Positions 25,410-33,866 are shown, counted from the stretch's first letter. The stretch: 33,953 nt of DNA from an uncultured Eubacterium sp. (GCA_944380635.1 CALWID010000023.1:1-33953), one strand, 5' to 3'. Translations and numbers: made by a program. The notes: generated by a model from the sequence alone, not told the origin.

Positions 25410-25441
25410 CACATAAAAACTACAGTGCCAACACATAAAAA
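25404..25441. repeat. 16-nt direct repeat, period 22
   Basis: TGTCAACACATAAAAA (25404-25419) and TGCCAACACATAAAAA (25426-25441) differ at one base and lie 22 bp apart. One holds the aroF -35; the other holds the U-tract of the preceding terminator. Possible paired binding sites. Confidence 0.7.
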
Positions 25442-25462
25442 GCGCGGGCAAAACGCCCGCGC
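25437..25462 (-). terminator. Terminator of the DRE-TIM enzyme gene
   Basis: GC-only stem GCGCGGGC (25442-25449) with GCCCGCGC (25455-25462), loop AAAAC, then five T on the minus strand. Confidence 0.88.
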
Positions 25463-25491
25463 AAACATAATTATAAATAAAAACGGCAAAA

Positions 25492-26469
25492 CTAAAAGTT
25501 TTCAAGCAAAGACTTATAAAATTCACAGTAATCTTTACGGTTTTCAGCAGTAAACGCCATTGCCTCCCTCGGGTGGCGGTTTAACTGACCCGTAAGCATA
25601 TACTGAATATCATATCCCCACTTTATACCGCTTTCCTTAAGCGGCACCATATATTTTTCAATAAAAGTGAGCAGGCTGTATAAATTATACTTGGGATTTT
25701 TAAGAAATCCGAGCAGAAGTTCCATAGCGCAGTTGCCTGCTCCCCTGCCCATGCCCATTGCGGTGGCGTCAAGATAAGAAACGCCGTAAGACATTGTTTC
25801 AATAGTATTTGCAAAAGCAAGATTTTGGTTGTTATGAGCGTGGAAACCGATTGACTTGCCGTATTTTTCCCCCGCCTCAAGGTATTTCTTGGCAAGTTCC
25901 TCCGCCGTTTCGGGATACAGAGAGCCGTATGAATCAACAAGATAAATAACATCAACGCTTGAATTTCCGAGCATTTCAAGCGCCTCCTCAACCTGCTCTG
26001 TATTAGCCTGGCTGACAGCCATTATATTACAGGTGGTTTCATAGCCGAGGTTATGAAAATGCTCCACCATCTCTACCGCGGCGGGAATCTGATGAATATA
26101 GCACGCAACACGCACCATATCAATTACCGATTCGCTCTTAGGAATGAAATCCTCTTTAAAATCACATCTGCCTACATCCGCCATAACGGATATTTTCATA
26201 TCTGAAATATTATCGCCCACTATTTTTCTAATATCTTCCTCATCGCAAAATTTCCATTTGCCGAATTCATTTGGGTCAAACATTTTTTTGGACGCGCGGT
26301 AACCGAATTCCATATAATCCACACCGCTTTTAATATTAGTTTTATAAAGTTCCGTAACAAACTCATCTGTAAACTCAAAATTATTGCAAAGACCGCCGTC
26401 CCTTATAGTTGCGTCAAGCACTTTAACATCGTTTCTTACCGTCATCATATTGCCTTTTCTCGGCGCCAT
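25492..26469 (-). CDS. DRE-TIM metallolyase-like aldolase domain protein
   Basis: A 325-residue cytosolic TIM-barrel protein of the HMG-CoA lyase-like (DRE-TIM) superfamily, which makes or breaks C-C bonds next to a carbonyl using a divalent metal. Visible are LDATIRDGG (19-26) in place of the usual D-T-T-L-R-D-G, VDSYGSLYP near 178-186, the metal-ligand pair in FHAHNN (His210, His212), and the loop GMGRGAGN (239-246). It lacks a C-terminal LeuA-type dimer domain and a MhpE-type partner dehydrogenase, so isopropylmalate synthase and the classical hydroxyoxovalerate aldolase are unlikely. It has its own perfect-consensus promoter between serCA and aroF. Substrate unknown. GGGAGG precedes ATG 26469; Met8 is an alternative start. 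Confidence 0.8.
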   Translation of the reverse strand: MAPRKGNMMTVRNDVKVLDATIRDGGLCNNFEFTDEFVTELYKTNIKSGVDYMEFGYRASKKMFDPNEFGKWKFCDEEDIRKIVGDNISDMKISVMADVGRCDFKEDFIPKSESVIDMVRVACYIHQIPAAVEMVEHFHNLGYETTCNIMAVSQANTEQVEEALEMLGNSSVDVIYLVDSYGSLYPETAEELAKKYLEAGEKYGKSIGFHAHNNQNLAFANTIETMSYGVSYLDATAMGMGRGAGNCAMELLLGFLKNPKYNLYSLLTFIEKYMVPLKESGIKWGYDIQYMLTGQLNRHPREAMAFTAENRKDYCEFYKSLLENF

Positions 26470-26533
26470 AGTATATCCTCCCTTTATTGCTTTGTTGCTT
26501 TAAAGTGTTTATGCTTTAAAGCGGATTAGTGCT

Positions 26534-26562
26534 ATTATAACAAAGCGGCAAAACTTTGTCAA
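26534..26562 (-). promoter_or_regulatory. Consensus promoter of the DRE-TIM enzyme gene
   Basis: Minus strand TTGACA (26562-26557), 17 bp, TATAAT (26539-26534), an exact sigma-A consensus. The -35 overlaps GCAAAACTTTGT (26548-26559), also found upstream of serC. The leader has two CTTTAAAG words (26496-26522 region). Confidence 0.9.
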
Positions 26563-26597
26563 GAAAAAAATACCTGAAAAAACAAAGCAAACAGCGC

Positions 26598-26629
26598 AAA
26601 AAGCGGGCCGGATTTACACCCGACCCGCT
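26598..26629 (-). terminator. serCA operon terminator
   Basis: Ten-bp stem (26602-26611 with 26620-26629, one G-U pair) and 8-nt loop, followed by five T on the minus strand. Confidence 0.88.
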
Positions 26630-26647
26630 CAGATAAATTATTAATAA

Positions 26648-27811
26648 TTATTTTATAACTCTTACTCTTGTAACGCCGGCTATCTTTTTAATATCCTCAA
26701 CAACATTTGCGGAAACCTCTGAATCAACATCAATAATGCTGTATGCAACCTCTCCGCGGTTTTTATCAACAAAATTGGCGATATTAATTCCGTCCCTGCT
26801 GATAGTATCGGTAATAGTGGCAATCATATTCGGCTGATTCTTATGGATAACTGTAATTCTTGCGGCGCCGCTTTTTTCTATTGACGCGGCGGGAAGATTT
26901 ACGGAATTTCTGATATTTCCGTTTTCAAGATAATCTATAAGTTCAAGAGCGCCCATTGACGCGCAGTTTTCTTCGCTTTCCGGTGTTGACGCACCGAGAT
27001 GAGGAAGAGCGATAACGCCGTCCACCCCGATAAGTTCGGCAGACGGGAAATCGGTTACATACGCCGCCATTTTTCCGTCCTCAAGAGCAGCAACAATATC
27101 TGCTGAATTGGCAAGGTCGCCCCTTGCAAGATTAATTACACGCACTGTATCTTTCATCTTTTCAATATTTTCGGCGCGAATCATCTCTTTTGTATCAGGA
27201 GTAAGCGGAACATGAACAGTTAAATAATCCGCCTCGGGGAATATCTTATCAAGGTCATTTTCAACCTTTACTTCCCTTTTAAGCGCCTCTGCCGATTCTT
27301 CGGAAAGAAACGGGTCATAGCCTATTACATTCATACCGAGGTCTACCGCCGCATTGGCAACAAGCCTGCCGATAGCGCCGAGGCCGATAACGGCAAGAGT
27401 TTTGCCCTTAATCTCCGGACCGGAAAAAGCGGATTTGCCTTTTTCAACTGATTTGCTTACATTTTCATCATCTTTTATGGTTTTGCACCATTCAATAGCC
27501 TTGGTTATCTTGCGGCTTGAAAGCAAAAGAGCGCAAATTACAAGTTCTTTAACCGCATTAGCGTTAGCGCCCGGGGTGTTAAACACGGCAATTCCCTTTT
27601 GAGTGCATTTTTCTATGGGAATATTATTTACGCCGGCGCCCGCCCTTGCAATGGCAAGCAATGACTGGGGCAGTTCCATATCATGCATAGCGGCGGAACG
27701 AACCATAATGGCATCCGGATTCTGGACATCATCGCCGTAAGTATATTTGGCGGGGTCAAACTTTGAAAGACCCACCGGAGATATTTTATTCAATGTTTTT
27801 ATATTAAACAT
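26648..27811 (-). CDS. serA: D-3-phosphoglycerate dehydrogenase
   Basis: Oxidises 3-phosphoglycerate to 3-phosphohydroxypyruvate with NAD+, the first step of serine synthesis. It is 387 residues, a short form with one ACT domain. The substrate domain has MVRSAAMHD and RAGAGVNNI. The Rossmann motif is GLGAIG (143-148), with catalytic Arg230 in NLARGD and His271 in LPHLGAST. The C-terminal ACT domain (about 315-387) begins RITVIHKNQPNMIATIT and is the usual serine-sensing part. The start ATG overlaps the serC stop by one base (TAATG), with GAGGAGG inside serC, so translation is coupled. Confidence 0.95.
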   Translation of the reverse strand: MFNIKTLNKISPVGLSKFDPAKYTYGDDVQNPDAIMVRSAAMHDMELPQSLLAIARAGAGVNNIPIEKCTQKGIAVFNTPGANANAVKELVICALLLSSRKITKAIEWCKTIKDDENVSKSVEKGKSAFSGPEIKGKTLAVIGLGAIGRLVANAAVDLGMNVIGYDPFLSEESAEALKREVKVENDLDKIFPEADYLTVHVPLTPDTKEMIRAENIEKMKDTVRVINLARGDLANSADIVAALEDGKMAAYVTDFPSAELIGVDGVIALPHLGASTPESEENCASMGALELIDYLENGNIRNSVNLPAASIEKSGAARITVIHKNQPNMIATITDTISRDGINIANFVDKNRGEVAYSIIDVDSEVSANVVEDIKKIAGVTRVRVIK

Positions 27812-28896
27812 TATTTGTTTTCCTCCTCAAACTTCTTCATAAACTCAACAAGTTTTTCAACGCCCTCAATCGGCATTGCATTATAAATAGACGCGCGCAT
27901 ACCGCCTACGGTTCTGTGCCCTTTAAGGTTAACAAAGCCGGCGTCGGTTGCCTCCTTGATAAATTTGGCGTTGAGTTCGTCGCTGTCCGTAACAAAAGGA
28001 ACATTCATAAGCGAACGGTCTTCGGGCACTACGGTGCCGTGGAACATTTTGCTTTGGTCAAGGAAATCGTAAAGAATTTTTGCTTTTTTCTCATTATGGG
28101 CTTTCATACCCTCAAGGTCGCCGAAAGTATCCTTTATCCATTCAAGAACAAGTTTGCAGATATAAATAGTCCAGCACGGAGGAGTATTATAGAGCGAATC
28201 AGCGTCCGCCTGAACTTTATAATTCATCATAACGGGGGTAATATCCCTTGCGTTGCCGAGAAGATCCTCACGCACGATAACAACAACAAGGCCTGCCGGC
28301 GCAACATTCTTTTGAGCGCCGAAATAAACCATACCGAATTTAGAAATATCAAGCGGCTCGGAAAGCGCGCAGGAAGAAATATCCGCAATAAGCACTTTAT
28401 CTCCTACGGGCGGAAGTTCCTTAAACTTAGTGCCGTAAATTGTGTTATTCATACAAATATAAACATAATCGGCATCCTCGCGGAAATCTTCCGGTTTTGT
28501 TTTAGGGATATAACTGAAAGTTTTATCCGCAGATGACGCGGCTTCCCTGACATCGCCGTACTTCTGCGCTTCCTGATAAGCCTTTTTAGCCCACTGACCG
28601 GTGATTATATAATCCGCTTTGCCGCTGCCGTTCATAAAATTGAGCGGTATTGCGGAAAACTGCGCGGACGCGCCGCCCTGCAGGAAAAGAATCTTGTAAT
28701 TATCAGGTACTTTATAAAGTTCCCTCATAAGTTTTTCCGCGCTTTTGATAATATCATCAAATACTTTTGAGCGGTGGCTCATTTCCATAACGGACTGACC
28801 GCTGCCGTGATAATCAAGTATCTCCGCGCCTGCCTGCTCCAAAACAGATACCGGCAGGGTTGACGGACCTGCGCTGAAATTATAAACTCTTGCCAT
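27811..28896 (-). CDS. serC: Phosphoserine aminotransferase
   Basis: Converts 3-phosphohydroxypyruvate and glutamate to 3-phosphoserine with PLP. The 361-residue protein starts VYNFSAGPSTLP, a family hallmark, has LFLQGGASAQFSAIPLN, and carries the PLP Lys196 in YFGAQKNVAPAG. The C-terminal HRTVGGMRASIYNA closes the phosphate site. ATG 28896 is chosen because GAGAGG lies upstream; a TTG seven codons earlier falls before that site. First gene of serC-serA. A phosphoserine phosphatase is not in the window. Confidence 0.96.
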   Translation of the reverse strand: MARVYNFSAGPSTLPVSVLEQAGAEILDYHGSGQSVMEMSHRSKVFDDIIKSAEKLMRELYKVPDNYKILFLQGGASAQFSAIPLNFMNGSGKADYIITGQWAKKAYQEAQKYGDVREAASSADKTFSYIPKTKPEDFREDADYVYICMNNTIYGTKFKELPPVGDKVLIADISSCALSEPLDISKFGMVYFGAQKNVAPAGLVVVIVREDLLGNARDITPVMMNYKVQADADSLYNTPPCWTIYICKLVLEWIKDTFGDLEGMKAHNEKKAKILYDFLDQSKMFHGTVVPEDRSLMNVPFVTDSDELNAKFIKEATDAGFVNLKGHRTVGGMRASIYNAMPIEGVEKLVEFMKKFEEENK

Positions 28897-28965
28897 AAAA
28901 AAATGCCTCTCTTTCAAATCTGAAAATACAAAATAACAGTCTTTAAAAAAACAACCGTGATTTCT

Positions 28966-28993
28966 ATTATAGAGATGTTTATTTTTTTGTCAA
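28966..28993 (-). promoter_or_regulatory. serCA promoter
   Basis: Minus strand TTGACA (28993-28988), 16 bp, TATAAT (28971-28966). GCAAAACTTTGT (29002-29013), shared with the DRE-TIM gene promoter, lies 9 bp upstream of the -35, and a related ACTTTGTTAA follows at about 29028-29037. Confidence 0.85.
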
Positions 28994-29080
28994 TGATTTT
29001 CGCAAAACTTTGTTGAAAATGCACACACTTTGTTAATCTTTTAACATTGTTTTCTAATTTAATTGTGTTTATAAAGCAAA

Positions 29081-29116
29081 AAGTCATACGGAGTTCTTTG
29101 CACTGCCGTATGACTT
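29081..29116 (-). terminator. Terminator after the unknown gene
   Basis: Eleven-bp perfect stem AAGTCATACGG (29081-29091) with CCGTATGACTT (29106-29116) and 14-nt loop, followed on the minus strand by TTTTTGC. Confidence 0.82.
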
Positions 29117-29150
29117 ACACTTAATATTATATGCGCAAAATCCGAGCCTG

Positions 29151-29993
29151 TTAATTTTGCTGCTGATTAAGAGCGTTTTGCAAAACGCCCGTTTTCTTTT
29201 TCTTAGGCTTATACGCCGGCGGATTTGCAAGTTTTTTGGTATACCTGTTTTTCTTTCCTGTAATTTTATTTATCTCGTGAACCGGGCCTGCCATATAATC
29301 TATCATATATTTATCCGCAACTTCCATCATGGCAGGGTCATTTTTCATCTCGCCCAAAATCGTTACGCCGATTATATCCTGCACCTCATTAGTGCCGTCC
29401 TCATATATCTCATTAAGCATTTTAAAGAGTTTTTTGCGCTCTGCTTCGGAGCCGTTTTTAATAACATCCATCACGCGCTTATTGCCCGTTTCAGCAAAGA
29501 ATGTTTCGGGCAGAAATTCGCCGTAATCGGAAATATTCTGCTTTATAGCGTCTTTAAGGTCAGGATACAAAACGCCGAAACGGTTTGCGAGGGAATCCAC
29601 ATCATAACTGATAACGCCGTTTTTTGCCTTTGAGCGTGAAACTGCCTTAGGCATTTTTATCTTATCAAGATTTACCTTTTTTCTTGCGGCGAAAAGGGAA
29701 TGAATTTCATCAGATATTTCATTTGCAAACGAGCGGCACTCTTTTTCATCTGCGAGTTCAAGTTCAAACAGAGATTTGGAGATAGTTTCATAAGCCGTGT
29801 CTTCGCCCTTATCCTCATAAGAAACATCAAGGCTCATTATATTTGATTTAGCGTCATACACAACGCGAAACAGCCCTTTTTCGCTTTTATATCCGAGTTC
29901 ATTTTCTCCTGTTTTCATCTTTTTGAATTCAAGTTCTTTTATGTTTTCGCTTAAAGTTTTGTCCATTAATCTATAAGCTTCTGCAAGTTCCAT
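29151..29993 (-). CDS. Conserved-looking protein of unknown function
   Basis: A 280-residue protein I do not recognise. No signal peptide or membrane segment, so it is probably cytosolic. The N-terminal 100 residues are mixed helix/strand and acidic (ELEFKKMKTGENELGYKSEKG, then LDVSYEDKGEDT). A central helical region follows DVDSLANRFGVLYPDLKDAI, and the last 40 residues are strongly basic and proline-containing (GKKNRYTKK, YKPKKKKTG), ending in a Gln-rich tail, as in proteins that contact nucleic acid or ribosomes. It has its own promoter, a good AGGAG site and a terminator, so it is a real single-gene unit. The basic tail is only a hint and no function is assigned. Confidence 0.8.
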   Translation of the reverse strand: MELAEAYRLMDKTLSENIKELEFKKMKTGENELGYKSEKGLFRVVYDAKSNIMSLDVSYEDKGEDTAYETISKSLFELELADEKECRSFANEISDEIHSLFAARKKVNLDKIKMPKAVSRSKAKNGVISYDVDSLANRFGVLYPDLKDAIKQNISDYGEFLPETFFAETGNKRVMDVIKNGSEAERKKLFKMLNEIYEDGTNEVQDIIGVTILGEMKNDPAMMEVADKYMIDYMAGPVHEINKITGKKNRYTKKLANPPAYKPKKKKTGVLQNALNQQQN

Positions 29994-30045
29994 TATAACA
30001 ACTCCTGTTTACACTTTAAATGCCTGCAAGGCTTTATATTTCAGT

Positions 30046-30074
30046 ATTATATCATTTACAAAAGCATTTGTCAT
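30046..30074 (-). promoter_or_regulatory. Promoter of the unknown gene
   Basis: Minus strand ATGACA (30074-30069), 17 bp, TATAAT (30051-30046), about 53 bp before the ATG at 29993. Confidence 0.7.
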
Positions 30075-30136
30075 TAAAAATTTTTGAATTTATGCAAAAC
30101 AGTATTTTAACACCGTTTTATTTTGCGTTTTTTATG

Positions 30137-30165
30137 TTGAATTTAATTATTTAATATGATAAAAT
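30137..30165 (+). promoter_or_regulatory. Promoter of the DUF1934-argS run
   Basis: TTGAAT (30137-30142), 17 bp, TAAAAT (30160-30165), about 28 bp before the first ATG. Divergent from the unknown gene's promoter. Confidence 0.65.
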
Positions 30166-30192
30166 ATATCGTATTATTTCAGAGGCGGTTCG

Positions 30193-30615
30193 ATGGAGAG
30201 AATTTTAATTGAAGTTAAAGGCACCCAGCGATACGGCAGGGATACCGATGTTACCGAACTTACCACTTTCGGCACTATAAGGGACGACGGCGTTGCCTAT
30301 ATTATAAGATACAAAGAAGAACTTGAAGAGCCGGGCGAAAGTGTTACGGTAACCGTAAGGGTAAACAAAGACGAAAGCGCGGTTGAGATGACGCGCCTCG
30401 GCAAAACGCACTCAAGCCTGCTTATAGAAAAATCCAAGCGCCACCTTTGCAATTACGGCACCGAATTCGGCGATTTGCTGATGGGAATTTACGGGCGTGA
30501 TATTGAGGCGGATATTGAAAACGGGCGCTTTAATTTTGAATACGATATTGATTTTAACGGCGCAGTCGCCTCGCAAAACAAGGTTAGGCTTAGTTTTTCA
30601 AAGGCTGCTGATTAA
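30193..30615 (+). CDS. DUF1934 (YwiB-like) beta-barrel protein
   Basis: A 140-residue cytosolic protein of the DUF1934/YwiB family, known structurally as a small lipocalin-like beta barrel of unknown role. The typical features are the alternating strand pattern with VKGTQRYGRDTDVTELTTFGTI at the start, an internal VTVTVRVNKDESAVEMTRLG, and the GTEFGDLLMGIYG segment near residues 89-102. AGAGGCGG precedes ATG 30193. The gene stands 56 bp upstream of argS, the same order as ywiB-argS in Bacillus subtilis, so a housekeeping role near translation is possible but unproven. Confidence 0.85.
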   Translation: MERILIEVKGTQRYGRDTDVTELTTFGTIRDDGVAYIIRYKEELEEPGESVTVTVRVNKDESAVEMTRLGKTHSSLLIEKSKRHLCNYGTEFGDLLMGIYGRDIEADIENGRFNFEYDIDFNGAVASQNKVRLSFSKAAD

Positions 30616-30671
30616 ACCGCGTTACGGCGGAATAAATACTGATATATTTTTTATTTTCGGGGAAGGTAAAA

Positions 30672-32360
30672 ATGTCCATAATAGTTAAAGAAACGCAAAA
30701 AGAACTGAGAACAAAAATAATTGACGCTCTGGGCAGAGCCGTAGCAAGCGGCAAACTGCCGGCTGAGCCTATTCCGGATTTCAACATTGAAAAACCGGCG
30801 AACAGCAAAAACGGCGACCTTTCCGCAAATGTTGCGCTTGCGGGCGCAAAGGCGTTTAAATGCGCGCCGAGAAAGATTGCGGAAAGCATTGTGAATAATC
30901 TGGACCTTAACGGCACTCTTTTTGAAAGGTGCGAGATAGCCGGCCCGGGATTTTTAAACTTTTATCTTTCGCAGCGCTATTACGGCGAAATACTTAAAGG
31001 TATTATGTCTAAAGGCGAAGATTACGGCAAATCAAATTACGGCGGCGGAAAGAAAGTTCTTGTTGAATTTGTTTCCGCAAACCCCACGGGGCCTATGCAT
31101 ATAGGAAACGCAAGAGGCGGCGCAATAGGCGACTGCCTTGCCTCCGTACTTGAATGGGCGGGATACAATGTAAGCCGTGAATTTTATGTAAATGACGCCG
31201 GCAATCAGATAGAAAAATTCGCAACCTCGCTTGAAGTACGCTATCTTCAACTTTACAAAGACGGCATTGAACTGCCGGAAGACGCGTACAAGGGCGCCGA
31301 TATTACCGAGCACGCAAAGAATTTTGCCGCGGAATACGGGGACAGATATGTTGACGCCGACTCTAAGGAAAGGCGCGACGCGCTTGTTGCCTATGCCCTG
31401 CCGAAAAACATAGAAGGGCTTGAAAAAGACCTGCTTGAATACCGCATAAAATATGACAAATGGTTTAAAGAGAGCACTTTGCACAAAGACGGCTCTGTGG
31501 ACAGAATTATCAACAGATTTAAAGAACTGGGCGTTACTTATGAGCAGGACGGCGCTTTGTGGTTTAAGGCAAGCGATTTCGGAAATGACAAAGATGTTGT
31601 GCTTGTGCGCGCAAACGGCATACCAACCTATATAGTGCCGGATATAGCATATCACTACAACAAACTTGTAACCCGCGGATTTGACAAGGCGGTTGATGTG
31701 CTCGGCGCTGACCACCACGGATATGTGCCCAGAATGAAAGCGGCTCTTACTGCTTTGGGGCTTGACGCAGACAGACTTGACTGCGTTATAATGCAGATGG
31801 TTAGGCTTGTAAGAAACGGAGAGACTATTAAACTTTCCAAGCGTTCAGGCAAGGCGATAACCCTTAACACTTTGTTAGAGGAAATTCCTATTGACGCCGC
31901 CAGATTTTTCTTTAATCTGCGTGAGCCGAATTCACATTTTGATTTTGACCTGGACCTTGCGGCTCAGAAAACAAGCGAAAATCCCGTATATTATGTTCAA
32001 TACGCTCACGCGCGGATATGCTCAATAATTAAAAAAGCAAAAGCGGACGGAATAACTATGCGCACGCCGACTGACGAAGAACTTGATATGCTCAATTCAG
32101 AAGAGGAAAAAGACCTTATCCGCCACCTTTCCTCACTTACAGATGAGATTGTTGCGGCGGCAAAGGCGTATGACCCGGCTAAAATAACTCATTTTGTTAT
32201 AGAACTTGCAACGCTTTTCCATAAATTTTATAACGCTCACCGTGTTATAGCGGATGACGAGGGACTTATGCAGGCAAGGCTTTACCTTTGCGTTACGGTT
32301 AAGGAAACCATTAAAAACATCCTGGGAATGCTCAAGATTTCGGCGCCCGAAACAATGTAA
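30672..32360 (+). CDS. argS: Arginyl-tRNA synthetase
   Basis: Class I synthetase that charges tRNA-Arg with arginine using ATP. At 562 residues it is full length. The N-terminal Add-1 domain (about 1-110) recognises the tRNA elbow. The HIGH motif is HIGN (143-146) in SANPTGPMHIGNARGG. The KMSKS-type loop appears as KLSKR in ETIKLSKRSGK, a usual variant in ArgRS. The DALR anticodon-binding domain follows, with NPVYYVQYAHARICSI and a C-terminal FYNAHRVI. AAGGT precedes the ATG. It is followed 11 bp later by a radical SAM gene on the same transcript. Confidence 0.97.
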   Translation: MSIIVKETQKELRTKIIDALGRAVASGKLPAEPIPDFNIEKPANSKNGDLSANVALAGAKAFKCAPRKIAESIVNNLDLNGTLFERCEIAGPGFLNFYLSQRYYGEILKGIMSKGEDYGKSNYGGGKKVLVEFVSANPTGPMHIGNARGGAIGDCLASVLEWAGYNVSREFYVNDAGNQIEKFATSLEVRYLQLYKDGIELPEDAYKGADITEHAKNFAAEYGDRYVDADSKERRDALVAYALPKNIEGLEKDLLEYRIKYDKWFKESTLHKDGSVDRIINRFKELGVTYEQDGALWFKASDFGNDKDVVLVRANGIPTYIVPDIAYHYNKLVTRGFDKAVDVLGADHHGYVPRMKAALTALGLDADRLDCVIMQMVRLVRNGETIKLSKRSGKAITLNTLLEEIPIDAARFFFNLREPNSHFDFDLDLAAQKTSENPVYYVQYAHARICSIIKKAKADGITMRTPTDEELDMLNSEEEKDLIRHLSSLTDEIVAAAKAYDPAKITHFVIELATLFHKFYNAHRVIADDEGLMQARLYLCVTVKETIKNILGMLKISAPETM

Positions 32361-32371
32361 GGAGCAAGAAT

Positions 32372-33793
32372 ATGCCATCATTAAAAAGCAAAACGCTTCA
32401 TGCAATAGGAAACGGGATATTCAAATATATTTATAAAAATCCGAAGCGCAATATGCTGAGGCTTGTTAAAATGGGCAAAACTTTTGCCGGCAGAATGTAC
32501 CCGGAAAGCACTTTTACAAAGCCGATAGAAATTATATCAGACGAAACAAATATCTGGCATCAATTTCTTTTCAGGGGTATTAAAGAGGTTAATTCCGATT
32601 TTCTGCGAAAAGCCGTACTGACTTTCGGCATTGATTTGGGATTAATAGGCACATCTACCATAAGGAAAAAGAGAGAGGAATTTAAATGCAACATTCCGTG
32701 GGTAGTGCTGCTTGACCCCACTTCTGCCTGCAACCTTAAGTGCAAGGGCTGCTGGGCCGCCGAATACGGATACAAATCAAACTTAACGCTTGATGAAATG
32801 CGCAGGATAATAAATGAAAGCAAGGAACTCGGAACACATTTCTTTATGTTTACGGGCGGCGAGCCGCTTATCAGAAAAAATGATTTGATAACGCTTGCAA
32901 AAGAAAATCAGGACTGCATTTTCCTTGCCTATACAAACGCTACGCTTATTGACGATAAGTTTTGCGAACAACTTATTGAATGCGGCAACTTTGGCCTTGC
33001 ACTTTCCATTGAGGGAACCGAGGAAACGAACGACGGCAGGCGTGGTGAAGGCGCTTATAGAACTACTATGAACGCTATGAAAATGCTTAAAAAGCACGGC
33101 TGCCTTTTCGGCACTTCAATATGCTACACAAGCCAAAATTATGAGGCTGTTACGAGCGATGAATTTTATGATGAAATGATAGAGGCGGGAGCGCGCTATA
33201 TGTGGTATTTCCACTATATGCCGGTAGGCGACAATGCCGACACAAACCTGCTGCTTACACCGCAGCAGAGGGAGCATGTTTACCGCGCTATCAGGGAAAA
33301 GAGAAATTCAAAAACAGGAAAGCCGATATTTACAGTTGATTTTCAGAATGACGCGGAATTTGTAGGCGGCTGTATTGCCGGCGGCAGAAACTATTTTCAT
33401 GTTAATTCAGAGGGTGATGTTGAGCCGTGCGTTTTCATTCATTATTCCGATTCAAATATCAGGGAAAAATCTATTTTGGAATGTCTTAACTCACCGCTTT
33501 TCAAAGAGTATTACAAAGGCCAGCCTTTCAACAAAAATATGCTGCGCCCCTGCCCTATGCTTGAAAATCCGCAGGCGCTTCGCAAAATGGTTAAGCGCAG
33601 CGGCGCTAAATCCACAAATCTTATAAAAGCGGAAAGCGCCGACGAACTCTGCTCAAAGTGCGACGAATATGCCAAGAAGTGGGCGCCGAAAGCAAAAGAG
33701 ATATGGGAAGAAACAGCCCGTTTCAAACCGTTTACTCAGTATTACAGAGATACGCCGGAGGGCAAAAAAAATTACCGTCCGGAAGATTATTAA
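32372..33793 (+). CDS. Radical SAM protein with SPASM-like C-terminus
   Basis: A 473-residue cytosolic iron-sulfur enzyme that would cleave S-adenosylmethionine to start a radical reaction. The cluster motif is C-x3-C-x2-C (Cys120, Cys124, Cys127) in TSACNLKCKGCW, with GGEP at 162-165. The C-terminal half has Cys334-x13-Gly348-x4-Cys353 and further Cys394, Cys427 and Cys430, resembling the SPASM domain that holds auxiliary clusters. An N-terminal region of about 105 residues, basic and amphipathic, precedes the core. No precursor peptide gene is visible, so peptide maturation is not supported. It starts 11 bp after argS with GGAGC upstream. The substrate is unknown. Confidence 0.87.
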   Translation: MPSLKSKTLHAIGNGIFKYIYKNPKRNMLRLVKMGKTFAGRMYPESTFTKPIEIISDETNIWHQFLFRGIKEVNSDFLRKAVLTFGIDLGLIGTSTIRKKREEFKCNIPWVVLLDPTSACNLKCKGCWAAEYGYKSNLTLDEMRRIINESKELGTHFFMFTGGEPLIRKNDLITLAKENQDCIFLAYTNATLIDDKFCEQLIECGNFGLALSIEGTEETNDGRRGEGAYRTTMNAMKMLKKHGCLFGTSICYTSQNYEAVTSDEFYDEMIEAGARYMWYFHYMPVGDNADTNLLLTPQQREHVYRAIREKRNSKTGKPIFTVDFQNDAEFVGGCIAGGRNYFHVNSEGDVEPCVFIHYSDSNIREKSILECLNSPLFKEYYKGQPFNKNMLRPCPMLENPQALRKMVKRSGAKSTNLIKAESADELCSKCDEYAKKWAPKAKEIWEETARFKPFTQYYRDTPEGKKNYRPEDY

Positions 33794-33835
33794 TTAAACG
33801 GCGGCAATTTGCAAAAATGTATATCAATATATCAA

Positions 33836-33866
33836 AAAGGCGCTGCAAAGCAAAAGCAGCGCCTTT
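33836..33866 (+). terminator. Terminator after the radical SAM gene
   Basis: Eleven-bp stem AAAGGCGCTGC (33836-33846) with GCAGCGCCTTT (33856-33866) and a 9-nt loop. The tail is only TTTC, so read-through is possible. Confidence 0.7.

Noticed and set aside
31032-31718. Long open frame (228 codons) antisense to argS
   Set aside because: argS is full length with all motifs on the other strand; the antisense frame has low-complexity, Val/Phe-rich composition and no ribosome site. It is a codon-bias shadow.
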